Assembly: GCA_008477525.1 (NCBI GenBank)
Contig: SPDT01000005.1
Span: 2,418,001 to 2,482,000 of the forward strand
Source of the DNA: Hypomyces perniciosus
Lineage: Eukaryota; Ascomycota; Sordariomycetes; Hypocreales; Hypocreaceae
Reading direction: 5' to 3'
DNA: 64,000 nucleotides
In this document: positions 37,539-48,694 of the stretch, one piece after another
Numbering within the stretch: the first letter of the stretch is position 1
Layout of the letters: each line of letters starts with the position of its first letter
Made by a program: the position numbers and the translations under genes
Notes under the pieces: generated by a model
Told to the model about the DNA's origin: nothing
The model's input: the letters and a program-made list of their open reading frames with translations, nothing else
Databases searched by the model: none

Positions 37539-38392
37539 ATAAAATATTTCGCTACGCCCTTTAATAGGCCCTAACAGTTCCAGGAATATTATTACCCAGT
37601 GTGTTCGAGGAGGCAGCCATCAGTTGAATGGTGAATGGGTAACTGGTCGGGAACAATACCGGTTTGATGGTAATTGGTCTTCTTAAGGTAATGCTCTCAT
37701 TAGGAACTAGTATTTAAACAATCGCTTTACTAATTCTGTTGTATTACTTAAGGCCACTTAACCACATATACAGTATAGGCTGACATTTGACTGGATTTCA
37801 GTCTGGAAAATTCTTATAGATTCTTTGTCAACACAACATTCTATTAAAACGAACTGTTGAGGATGTGTGTTACTGCCAGCATATATAAATGACTATCGAA
37901 CCGTTAGCCAGCCAGTTAGATCGATCTGTATCTTATATTACTTGGTGCTTTTCCATACGCACTCTTATCACCTAAACCACTGCCCAGTATAAACGCTATA
38001 ATTTTATACAGACTTATCTATCAAACAAGTGCAAAACAAGGGGACTGGGATTTCTAATCTTGAGGAGACGAACTACACGCAACTTCACCAAGCGATTAGT
38101 GTTGCGCTACAGGGATTCACGGAGGGGAGTGTCGTAAACTGTGACCTTCACCCGAGACATCCGGTCATACTTTGTATATCGAGCCCGAGGGCGTACTCAG
38201 CGGGTTGACTATTAGTCGGTCTGAGACTCGAGTGACTATTTGTGTTGGACTATAAACTAAATGTATATGTTATCAGAATTGTTATCACGTGATATCCCTA
38301 TGTGGCATCAGCCGGCCAGCCGATATTACTTCTTCCTTATATTTAGGGATAGAGAGTCGCAGTACGCACCATGGTTGCTGAATCGCTTTGTT
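37539..38392. other. AT-rich flank of the island
   Basis: No gene seen. The AT-rich composition fades by about 38.3 kb, where the 3' end of the HIT zinc-finger gene begins. Confidence 0.55.
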
Positions 38393-39285
38393 CTACAGCC
38401 CATATCTGGTGACGCATTCCTCTCTATGAGTCTCCAAACAATCCAATGCACAAACCCTCGTCCCGCACTTCATGCACCGCACTTTGCCCCAATACCCGCA
38501 CACCTCGCAAAACACTCGCGTCGGGTACGTGTCCTCCCACTTGCCTCTAGCCTCGTAGTAAGTCAAGGGCGGATGCGCCAGCAACTTTCGCAGCTCCTCG
38601 TCCGACGGCATCTCAGGTACGCGCGACGCCAGTAGCGGCTCGTTGTCGCCCGGGTGCGCAGCCAGTGGAGGACTGGAAGATGATAATAGGAGTGGAGGAA
38701 GGTTGGCATCTGTCATCGTGATGTCTTCGTCCTGGACGGGTTGTTTGGTCGTAGCGGTAGCTGTGGCAGAATCTTTCTTAGCAGCTGGTCGCTTGCTGTT
38801 GTTCGCGGAGGCGTTCGGTCGCAGGTTATTGCTCGACACAGTGGCACCCCCTTCAACCTGAGCCTGCATCGCCAGAAAGTCATCTAAATGGTTCGAAAAC
38901 GTCTTCTGCGACTGCAAAATCTTGCGAACGTTCGGCGTGTGCTTCCCTTGAGCTGACATTCCCTCGTCAGCCTTTCAGCATCCCCAACTAGATCCTGCCT
39001 TGGTATTTCCACATGTCTACCTTTTGCACTCTTTGCAGGCACGGGGATCGAGTTATCCTTGCCGCCATCCCTCTCCAGCGCCTCAATCTCCTTCCGTATT
39101 TTGGCCTCCTGACGAACCGATAAATCGCCCACGCTCACGCCGCCGGGGGGTTTCCGCGCTCGTTTCCGGTTCGCGGGCTGGAGGGCATTGGCGCCTGGGA
39201 GATCGCCCGTGTCTGGCACATACGCCCATCCTGGCGCCGATGTAGTTTTCGCGCTGGCGAGTTCGATGACACCGAAGTTGTTCAT
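38393..39285 (-). CDS. vps71: HIT zinc-finger protein, VPS71/SWC6 type (SWR1 complex)
   Basis: Two exons, 39285-39021 and 38952-38393, joined over a 68-nt intron in phase 1, give about 274 residues. The join restores the block SAKAQGKHTPNVRKILQSQK, which is conserved in this family. The C-terminus is a zf-HIT domain with CEVCGYWGKVRCMKCGTRVC and then CLETHREEC, providing the zinc ligands. The middle is Ser/Ala-rich and probably disordered. Yeast Vps71 (Swc6) and human ZNHIT1 are subunits of the SWR1/SRCAP remodeller, which exchanges H2A for H2A.Z in nucleosomes. That role is inferred from the family. The ATG at 39285 begins MNNFGVIELAS; the frame is open further upstream but without gene-like sequence. 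It is divergent from the mitochondrial protein gene at 39704. Confidence 0.86.
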
Positions 39286-39703
39286 GGCGGCGAGTCCATG
39301 GCAGCGAGTCGTTGGTGCGTGGATGGTGTAACGCTTCGAGGCGCGATTAAGAAGAAGAAAAAAGAGTACGAAGTACAATCCAGCTATCGCAAGCCACCAC
39401 CCATAAGAAGGATGTAGTATTACTTCGTATTTATCTACCTTAACATCACTCCTCTTTCGCCGGGGTCTTGTGTGTCTGCGGCAAGTCACAAGTCGCAGGG
39501 CCGTGTTGTGGCAAAGAATGCTCCGGGTTATGTCACACAGCCGGAATAATCCGCACAATCCACCGACCCGCCAAACGTACTCCGTAGCTCTCCCAAACGC
39601 CCAATTGCCCTCCAGCTCCCAGATATTCCGCCGCCCAGCTCACAAACCCCAATCCCGTCAACGCAACACAGACATCGCAGCAGGCGCGGTATCGTCATTC
39701 ATC
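39286..39703. promoter_or_regulatory. Shared divergent promoter region
   Basis: Only 418 bp separate the ATGs of the VPS71-type gene and the mitochondrial protein gene, so both promoters must lie here. It contains copies of TACGAAGTAC (about 39367), TTACTTCGTA (about 39421) and TACTCCGTA (about 39578). No TATA box is obvious. Confidence 0.6.
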
Positions 39704-40203
39704 ATGTTTGGACCATCAGCAGCAAGATTACTCCTCAACGGCAGCCGCCGCAGCTTCCACGTCTCAGCGCGGAGGATGAACGATGCGGCAGCACCTCTGC
39801 CCGCGAAGAAACCAATGGGCGCTTTCCGCGGAGGGTAAGCCAGGCTCCTGTATCGCGAGACAGAAAGCATTGCTAACGGAATGGCGCGACAAGCCTTTTC
39901 GGATTCCTCTTCGGTTGTGTTCTGTCTGGTGGCGCTGTCTACAGCTACCTTCTGCAAGAGTACAAAGCCTCCAACGACCTCCTCACCGAGGACATCTACG
40001 TACGTTAAGCCGAGCCTCGCATCTACTCCGATTCTACTCCCCCTCTTTTTTTTGTCCTACAGGATGTTTCATGGGCTCTCCATACCGAAGCGAATACTAG
40101 AGCGAAGCTAATAGCCATTATACAGACCCTCCAAGCCTCCGTGACCCGCCTGACCAACCACGTAAAGAGCCTCGAGCAGAAGATTCAGGAGAAGAAGAAA
40201 TAA
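39704..40203 (+). CDS. Small mitochondrial membrane protein, function unknown
   Basis: Three short exons, 39704-39834, 39894-39999 and 40063-40203, with introns of 59 and 63 nt, proper GT..AG ends and matching phases, give 125 residues. None of the exons stands out as a long open frame. Residues 1-25 are rich in Arg, Ser and Leu (ARLLLNGSRRSFHVSARR), typical of a mitochondrial targeting sequence. One transmembrane segment follows at about 45-63 (LFGFLFGCVLSGGAVYSYLL). The C-terminus is a Lys/Glu/Leu-rich coiled coil ending EKKK. This resembles conserved single-span inner-membrane proteins of fungi, but I cannot name the family. The consistent phases and the protein-like product make a real gene likely. 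Confidence 0.8.
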
Positions 40204-40622
40204 ATATTACGGAAGTAAATAGTCAAAATTTTGCGAAAAATGTACACACTCATCAACTACTATCATCGGCTCTCACAAAAGCAATGTTCCGGGAGGAATG
40301 TAATTATGGTCTGTACCTGTGCCGCCGTCTGACAATGCGACGTGTTAAAAAATAAGGCCACGAGTCGTTCAGCTGACGAAAATGTGAAGCTAAAACAGAC
40401 AAGCAAGAGAGGTCGGCTGCCAATAAAGTCTAAACCTGACTTTCACTCAAACAGCTTCGGTGCAATGCTTCTTGAATCGTGATCAAATTCCATTGCTTTC
40501 ATTATCAAGTACACTCCATATGGGCTCGGAAACTATGCAATCCGAAGGTACTTGGTATAATCGTTAACCTGTGCCCTCAACCTATCAAGGGCCTTTTTTC
40601 ATTCTTGTACATTTTGTCAAGT
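40204..40622. other. Intergenic, convergent 3' ends
   Basis: About 420 bp between the stop of the mitochondrial protein gene and the stop of the PDI gene; it contains both 3' untranslated regions. No other gene seen. Confidence 0.6.
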
Positions 40623-42263
40623 TTACAACTCATCGTGACCCTCCTCCTCCTTCTCCTCCTTCTCCTCCTTCTCCTCAGCCTCCTCGGCAGCAGGGGCCTC
40701 CTCCTCGTAGACAATGCTGGCCTTGTGCTTGCCGTTCTCCTTGATGAACTCGATGAGGTCGGCAATGGTTCGAGAGCCGCTATAAGTGATGGGGTTCTCC
40801 TTGTCGCCGGCGGGGAAGAGCTTGATGGTGGGGAAGCCCTGAATCTCATCGGGGACGTCGTTCTGGGTGGCATCGACCTTGGCGATGACAATCTTGTCCT
40901 TGAACTCGCTCTTGGCGTACTGGGCAGCCAGCTCCTCGTACTTGGGAGCCAGAGCCTTGCAGTGACCGCACCAAGGAGCATAGAACTCGAGAATAACATC
41001 CTTGTCGTTGTCGAGGACGATGTCATCATAGTTCTTGGCGACAACAACGGTGACGGGGCCCTCCTGTGTCTCGGGAATAGGCTCAGACTTGATGCTAGGC
41101 TGGATCTTGCCGGAAACGAACTCCTCAATGAACTCAGCGATGCTGTCGTGGGTGATCTCCTTGCCCTGCTCAAAGGGGAACTTCTGGTTCTTCTTGGTCT
41201 CCTGGATGGCGAAAGAGGGGAACTGATCGGTCTTGAGGTTCAGGTTGGCGGCGTGAGCACCATAGGCCTTGGCGTCGATGGTGGCGAAGTTGATCTTGCC
41301 CTTGTACTTCACAGCAATGGGCTTAATGGCGTTGCCAAGGGTGGTACGCTCCTCCTCAGTCTCAGCGAAGATGTAGGCAAGAGGAAGGAGAGCAGACATG
41401 TATCCGGCGTACGTCTCAGGGCCAACCTCGCCGATGAGAGGGGTAGCGGCGTTCTTGGCGAACGTGCGGATGGCGTCAGCGTCAAACTTTTCGGTGAAGG
41501 TGTCCTTGCCCTCATCGAAGGACTTGTAGAGGACAATGGAGGGGAACGAGACACCCTCGGCCTCGGCGACGGCAGCATCGTTGATGCCACCGAAAAGGTA
41601 GGTGTCGCGGAGCTCGTTGGCAACCGATGTGAAGGTCTCGTTGGAGGCCTTGTCATCGGCAGCAATGTAGGCGACCAAGACGACCTTGTCGGCGGTCTTG
41701 AATTCCTCAAGGGTGTCCTTGGTGAGGGTGGAGACGGGCGGCAGAGACTGCTTCACCATGTAGGAGACGATACTACGGGAGAAATGGAATGTTAGCGACG
41801 AGACATGCCCGTGGATCTGACGAGGGATACAAAAACTTACCCCGCAGCCTTTCGCTGTCCATTGTAGGCGACGGGGTTCTCAGGGCCACGGAAAACCTTG
41901 AGGGTAGGATATCCCTCAACACCGTGCGCCTGGCAAAGGTCGGCCTCCTCAGTGCAGTCGACCTTGGCCAGCTTGATGTTCTTCTCCTTGAGGGTGGTGG
42001 CAGCCTCCTCGTACTCGGGGGCGAGAGCCTTGCAGTGGCCGCACCACGGGGCAAAGACTGGAAGGCGGGGTCAGCCGGCTTGCACGACACGGAGCGGCTC
42101 ACGAAGAAGAGGCCTGGAACTTACACTCTGCCAGGACAAGGTCATTGGACTTGACGAAGTCGTCGAAGGTGTCCTTGGTGAGCTGGGTAACGTCAGACGT
42201 CTCGGCCGACGCCACGGCAGCCAGCGCGGCCATCAGGCCATAGGTAAAACGCTTCTGATGCAT
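40623..42263 (-). CDS. pdiA: Protein disulfide isomerase
   Basis: Three exons, 42263-42125, 42057-41841 and 41772-40623, with introns of 67 and 68 nt and matching phases, give about 501 residues. A signal peptide occupies residues 1-20 ([16 protein letters not shown]). The first thioredoxin domain has APWCGHC with Cys52 and Cys55. Two inactive thioredoxin-like domains follow, then a second active one with [19 protein letters not shown] (Cys387 and Cys390). The tail is Glu/Lys-rich and ends in HDEL, an ER-retrieval signal. The enzyme forms and rearranges disulfide bonds of secreted proteins in the ER lumen. The first intron cuts just before the first CGHC motif. A long antisense open frame over exon 3 is a by-product of its biased codon use. 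Confidence 0.96.
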
Positions 42264-43683
42264 ATTGGAACTTGTGATACGTCCTGTGAGGGGTATCTGG
42301 GGGAAAGAAAAGAAGGGGAGGGATGGAGGAAGAGAACAGGTTCGAGGTGAGAGAGCGGCCGGTGAGGGAGGTTTTGTAGCCTGAGGGTGCTGGTTGGAGA
42401 GAGGCTGACTTGGACGACTTAGACACTCGACTGGCTCAATTGAACAAGTGTCCCTTTGTCCACATTCGGGTGTTTCTGGCTTGGCCGGTCCCCTCAGCTA
42501 ACGGGACCCCGCCCCCTCCAACCCACCATGCGGCAGGTACCTACATACACATTGGGTACTCGGTGGTACATTATGTGTTATTACGGTTACTTTTTGAGAA
42601 ACACAGCTTAGAAATCAATTATGTAGACATGCTTGTACTCCGTATGTGATCATACTTATCTCTTCCCTTTTTTTTCTTTTTTTTTTCTTTTTTCCCCCCT
42701 GAATCACTGATCAAAGGGCTCTGATTCATTACATCTCCTCTCTCGCTGGTGGATATGTCAGATGCCCGCATCGCATTGCGACGCGCAAAAGATGGGTCAG
42801 TGGTTGGTCAAGTCAAACAGGCCACCTATCACGTTTCCTACTAGCCAGAGCCGCCTCGCCAAGCAGACGCTCATTGCCCAGGTGGATTGGCGGCGGGGGC
42901 CTACGCCCTTGCACGTTTTTTGAAGCCTCGCCCTTTTACTGTTTGGGCAGTTCAGTGAGTTTCACCCAGTGGGCCGGTGTCAATCATTGCAGCCTCAGAG
43001 GCTGTTAGCAGACGCAACTTGACAACATGGGGTCCTAGCATATTCGTATCCAGGGCGAGATGATCTATCAAAGGAATCCTGACAGGTACTACTATTTGCA
43101 AGGTGTACCTCTGTCTACTTGTATTATGTGGGGCAGCACGTTCAAATGTGTTACCGCGCGCATTCTTTTCAGCGTAGTACTGCCTTAGTACTGCCTACCT
43201 AGTACTACTGACAGTAGTAGTGAACAGGTGTCATCATCACGACCTAATACATAGTAGTAGCTGTTCTTATATATTAATCTGTACAGAGTACAGCGATACT
43301 CCAACACCACTAGTACTATTACAGGACTTTTCGTCGATCACGTCTCGGCTCGTAGCCGCGGAGCAGTTTCGTTCACCCGGCGGAGTACTACTATGTTGTG
43401 AATAGTCCTCCATACTAGTACTACTAACACGATCAACTTAACACGCCAACATCATATTACAGAGTAGAGGCAGGATTGCTGTATTAATATGCATGTACGA
43501 AGTAGTCCGAAACTACCGTCGGAGTATTCGGCAACTATACATGTACTTAATGCAAGGGCGGATAAGCCTCTGGTGGTTGGAGGATGCATGATGTGGAGCT
43601 ATTAATAATACGAGTACTCTTCTTCCTGACCTCATTGCTGTTTATCGTACTTCGTACTTCGTACTCTGTAATACCTATCTCCT
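42264..43683. other. Intergenic: PDI promoter and OYE 3' flank
   Basis: About 1.4 kb. A T-rich tract lies at about 42668-42695, with copies of TACTCCGTA and TACGAAGTA near 42637 and 43497, and TACTTCGTACTTCGTACTC near 43650. No gene is supported. Confidence 0.55.
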
Positions 43684-44977
43684 CTAAAACTTCTTGTCAA
43701 AGTCCAGACGCGGTCCCGCGAATATATACTGATTCGCCCACTTCACATTCACCCTCAACTCATGCGCCACCCTCAGCACCCACTCGGGCTCCCGAAGGAA
43801 CTGCCTTGCGACCAGTACCAGGTCTGCTGAGGCATCAGGACCCTCCTGGACAGCATCGCGGGCCGTCTCCGCCTCTGCGATGAGACCGACAACGCCAACA
43901 AGCAGGTCGATGCCCTCGGCGCGTAGAGCCTGGCGGATACGCCGCGCAATGTCTGTCTGGTAGGTCTTAGCATGGGGGATCTTTTGCTCGATGCTGTTGC
44001 CGCCGCTGCTGACATCCAGAACGTCGATTCCCCAAGCCTGGACCTGCTTAGCCAGTTGGATGCTGCTCTCGACGTCCCATGAGGGTTTGCCGGTCCATTC
44101 CATCCACTCTGTGCCCGAGATGCGGAGCCACAAGGGCATATCCTCCGGGATGACAGCGCGGACGGCTGCCACAACCTCTCGGAGGAAGCGTGTTCGGTTC
44201 TCAAAGCTTCCGCCATAGTCATCAGTTCGTTTCTGTATTGGCTGTTAGAGGGTGTTCTCATAAGTCTTCATCCGCAACACTTACATTGGAAAGGGGAGAG
44301 AGAAAGTTGCAAACCAGATAGCCGTGAGCACCCTGGATCTGAATTACATCAATTCCCGCCTTGACCGCACGCACTGCAGCGTCAGCGAACGACAGGACAA
44401 TTCTCCTGATCTCCTCAACCGTCAATTCGTTCGGCAAGGCATCATCCTTGGAAAAGGGAATTGCACTGGGGGCCACAACTTTATCTGGCCACCCACCAAC
44501 GCTCTCATCTGCCAGCGTCTTATCCGCCGAACCGCCAACCCATGGCGCCAAAGTACTGCCCTTTCGGCCGGCATGCGCAATCTGAACCCCTGCTTTTGAT
44601 CCCTGGCTATGGATGAAATCCACGACACGGCGCAACGGCTCAATCTGCGAGTCCTTCCACAGACCCGAGTCCTGGGGTGTAATGCGGCCGAGGGCCTCAA
44701 CCGCCGTGCTCTCAACAAAGACGAGGCCAGCGCCGTGCAGCGCCATCTGACCCAAGTGCACGAGGTGGTAATCGGTTAGATGGCCGTCCTGGGCACTATA
44801 CTGGCACATGGGCGAAACGACGAAGCGGTTGTTCAGTGTGACGGAGCGCATGCTCAGTGTCTGGAAGACTGTCGGCGCAGAGGACCGGTCTTGAGGCGTG
44901 CCAGGCGGGGGATTCTGGGCGGGGGTAAAGTAGGGCACTCCTGGAGCGGCCTTGTTCTCTAGATCATTGCTGGCCAT
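43684..44977 (-). CDS. NADH:flavin oxidoreductase, Old Yellow Enzyme family (YqjM-like)
   Basis: Two exons, 44977-44285 and 44232-43684, phase 0 over a 52-nt intron, give about 413 residues. The FMN-binding barrel starts with NNRFVVSPMCQYSA, where the Cys is typical of the YqjM-like (thermophilic-type) class. QIAHAGRKG and QGAHGYLVCNFLSPLSN follow, and the second exon opens with KRTDDYGGSFENRTRF. These are the standard OYE motifs. Members reduce activated C=C bonds of enones and related compounds using NAD(P)H. The physiological substrate cannot be read from sequence. No targeting signal is visible, so it is probably cytosolic. The N-terminal 40 residues are Pro-rich and variable. Confidence 0.93.
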
Positions 44978-47900
44978 TATGTGAGATGGTGATATGCGAT
45001 GTGTCCCTGGATTTCGACAAAGCAGTTATGCGGGCTAAAGACGATGTATACGATCAACCAACCCTTATGGGAAGAGCCAAGTCTAGATGTGAGTGATGAA
45101 TGGTGTCGTTAAAAAACCGAACTTTCCATCTTTTATAGTTTCCATTGAGGCTATTTCCCTAAACAGGGGACAGTCGGGTCGTGAAGCTCTCTGGATGTGA
45201 GTGAATTTCCCTTTACTCAGCTAACTCCCGACGGCCTTTTCACTAACATGATGCTATACCCAGAGCCATTGTCGGTCATATCTGTTAGCTCGTAACTTCG
45301 ATTCTAGAACGAGAATCGCTCAGATATGCTGATTAATAATTCATCAAGAGGCTGAGACACCAAAATAACCTTGAGGGGTCTTGGCGGCAAATCTCGAATC
45401 AGTCCGCATTGCACGATAGCAACTAGATCGAGATAAGCTTCCTTTTTGAATCTGGCTACTGCATCTTGGCACTTGAGCGCTTCCATACTTGGATAGATCC
45501 GATCTCATCTTCCTATCCTTACAAATCCAAACCCCATTCCCATTCCGAATGCCGAAATTTCTGCCAATTGCCGTGACAAGCATGCACCTATTTCGGCAAC
45601 TCGTTTTCGTCCCTGAAAATACGCGGGTATCATGGCAGAGTGGACCTGGGGCTGGCCCAGGGGGAGATCTTTCTCATGACACATCGAGTCCACGTCTATG
45701 CACATTCTATTCGCTTTTCTCCTGGATGTAAAATGATAGATCTATCTAATGATGAAACTGGATGTGCTGTCTCAGGTGAGGAAACCAACTCCATTTCTAA
45801 GCACGTCGTTTTCATGCCCGGATGCTACGGAGATTTGTAACAGATCCCAGGGGTTATGATGATCAGCAAATAACCTGCTTGTCCGAAAATTCAGTCCTCC
45901 CAGGTAGTGCTTACTACATAGACTAACATAGGGAGGTAGTATCCAGTAATCGTAAGTTATTGGTAGTGACGGGCCATCTGTCGGATAATATCGGTATTTG
46001 GTGGAAATTGAAAATGCAAGGAAAACGTCATTGCTGTGCAGGAATTTCAGCCTCACTTAAGGAGCTGAACGAAGGAAAGCACGCGGTGATATTGTTATAA
46101 TAAAAAGCCGGAAGTTCAGACTGACTGTGTGGCTGTAGTTTCCAACACCATCACCTTCGTGGTGGCCGTTTTCTTAACAGTGCCTGAGGCAGCATTCATA
46201 AAAGAGAAATTACATTCACGTTAAACAATTACAAACATTACGTTTCTTAAATCCAATCACTTCATCCACCATATATCACTCTTGTTAAAGTTACCAGAAT
46301 TAAATAGGTGTTTACTCCGTAGTCTCAGAGATTCTTCCATACTGCCCGCCACTCAGCAGCTAGCCCCCACCAAGCCGAACCTTCCAAAGCTGCCGAATCT
46401 AGCAGGTCAGAGTAAGGGTTCCATCTGTCTAATATTTTATCAAACTTTTTTAATGAAAATTAGGGGCATTCTATTTTAACTATAGGTATTATGTTTAAAG
46501 CTGCTTTGTATTTGATGGGGGATACGGAGTACTTCGTACGGATCACTGAATCAGCAACTGCCCCCCACAAGTGTTAACCCCTCAACAGGGTAGCTGTTAC
46601 GAAGTAGTACTCCGTACTCCGTACATTGAGATTAAAAGGCGTTGAAATGAAGAAGTCATCATGCCAAATTAGAAAATCTCAACTACAGATGCCATATTAC
46701 TGCCATCATATCTGTTTGCTTCGGTTTCTTCTTCTTGGACTCAGCACTGAGAGACGGCTTGTCAGAGGCATTGGGCCCTGTTGTTAAAGAGGAGAGTGAA
46801 TGAGCTGGGGGCTCGTAGCTAGGAGGCGCGAAGGGAGGGTCACCAAGTTGACTGTATTCATCTCCAAAGGTCTCCAAGTCTCCTGGGATCAGTTCTGTGG
46901 CGTTCCTTCAGACCGGACCCCTGACACAGCTTCCCGTCAGCAATCAGCTCATATTTGGATTCCGCACACAGCATCTCACGCAATTGGATCCGTCATCAAG
47001 TGGATTTTGGATGAGTCAATAGTATATGATCTCCGTACTAAGATTTATTGGGTAAATTTGACAAGACCGATACTAGTTATATTACTAGCGATCCAGTGTT
47101 ATTGACGGATCCAAGTTCGTGAGATAGTGTACGAAGTAGGTACTAACTATATTTCCAGTCTGAGGTGATTCCGGAGACTTTCATATTGGGCCACTTTTTA
47201 TGCATCCTTGACACTTCTCAGGTGCCACCCGTTTGTTCCCAACAAATCCTACCTAAGAGGCCTCAAACCGCATCTAAAAATCCTATCAGGATCAAAACCC
47301 CGCAAGGAGAGGCCTGCTGGGTTTACTCGTATATTACAGGTTGCTGGTGATAAGCTTAAAGATGAGCAAATCTCCATGTTGCGGCCTTTATACTATTATA
47401 GTTTAGTCGATGTTGCGTTGATTATGTTGCTGCACCTGGTCACGCGTACATCCTCCAGCACAGGGATTAAGCAAATGTACTACATATGTGTGATGGAGGA
47501 ACAAGCAATATCCACATGCTTGTAATTGCACCCGGCTGCCTAATCTTCATGAGGTGTAGGGTGAATCGGGGGACACAAAGAGGAGATAGAACACATTTGC
47601 CGACTTGGCAACCGGAGTACAGAGATGATCTACAGCTAAGCGGAATGTTGCCTATTAGTGCCGATGAGCACAGATACGATGATAACTCCATCGCCTTTAA
47701 CTTGACACGATGGATGCGCTAGAGAAGCCATTGGCGTAATCCCTCGGCTTCCAGAAGAACTTAATGAGGAAATCAAGCTAACTGGGGTGGAGCGGACCTT
47801 GCTGTTGGAAGAAGGTTGGAATGCAAGGTGGATTTTGACAAAGGGTTCTAGATTTTACGAGTATGTATGGAGAATACGCCGTATTTATTAGGAACTATAA

Positions 47901-48603
47901 ATTAGCTGGCTATAAAACCTCAGATTAATACCAAGGCAAGCTTCTTCGATATCAGTGGGAGACAACAGAGATGGAATTGAGGTGTCCGAAGCCCCTTGTC
48001 TTGTTGAACACGGGTCCTCATAAAGAGACGAAGATAATAAAAGACGCAACTGTAAGAGCATTATAAAGAAGGTTGGAGATCGTGAAAAAGGATTGATGCT
48101 TTATGACCTTTCTACAACAGTAAGGTTCCGACTATCTTGAATAACAGCGGTCATAGCTTTTGTTTTGGTTAGTCTTGACACCATATGCGGTTAATTAATA
48201 GCATTTAAACACGAAATGGATTGCGATACAAGGCGGATATGCTTTCTAGTAAGAAGCAGGGCGATTGTAGGAACAGCTAACCATTCACTACGAGTGATAT
48301 GAGTATCGTAACTGTCAACTCTTGCACCTATCTTGCCTTGATTCAAGGCCACTTGTCTGTTAGTACCAGTGCAGAGCACATTATGTTATTCTACTTGATA
48401 CAAGCTATATTTTACTAGACTTTCCTTGTTTGTGGGACTTGGTATTCTGAGTGGAGGAGCAGAGACCCCGAGACATGTAATGTTATGATCCAACACTATG
48501 GCCATTCAACCATGGATCCGCACCGCACAGCGAGTTCCGCTGGCAAGTCGGTCAAGCTCCATGTAGTTGAAAGAACACGGCCCATATTGATGGCCAGAAA
48601 GTG
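44978..48603. other. Long intergenic region with possible decayed coding sequence
   Basis: About 3.6 kb between the OYE start and the promoter of the secreted-protein gene. No intact gene is seen. A plus-strand stretch at about 47.49-47.88 kb reads like broken protein sequence and is listed separately. A minus-strand stretch near 46.69-46.91 kb also has protein-like composition but no start and no clear splicing. Confidence 0.5.
47486..47890 (+). pseudogene. Probable decayed gene fragment, family unknown
   Basis: A plus-strand frame from about 47486 to 47719 ends YDDNSIAFNLTRWMR at a TAG. Shifting by one base at that point opens a second frame of about 58 codons that looks equally protein-like (for example GVIPRLPEELNEEIKLTG and ERTLLLEEGWNARWILTKGS) before a stop near 47890. 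Adjacent frames of natural composition joined by a single-base shift suggest a frameshifted or degraded gene rather than chance. An unrecognised intron is an alternative. I do not recognise the family. Confidence 0.35.
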
Positions 48604-48610
48604 TATATAA
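48604..48610 (+). promoter_or_regulatory. TATA box of the secreted-protein gene
   Basis: TATATAA, 85 bp upstream of the ATG at 48695, is a plausible TATA element. It is followed by CAAC-rich leader sequence and a long AC repeat. Confidence 0.6.
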
Positions 48611-48635
48611 AGTGCAACCCTCTCAAACAGTCTCC

Positions 48636-48636
<1 letters not shown>

Positions 48637-48673
<37 letters not shown>
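48637..48673 (+). repeat. AC dinucleotide microsatellite in the 5' leader
   Basis: About 18 AC units lie between the TATA box and the start codon, ending 21 bases before the ATG. They would form most of the 5' untranslated region. Confidence 0.92.
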
Positions 48674-48674
<1 letters not shown>

Positions 48675-48694
48675 GTCCATCAAAACCATCCACC

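Noticed and set aside
40479..41795. 438-codon plus-strand open frame opposite the PDI gene
   Set aside because: It is the antisense of PDI exon 3. Its Leu/Gly/Val-rich sequence mirrors the biased codon use of PDI, whose domains and HDEL tail are clear.
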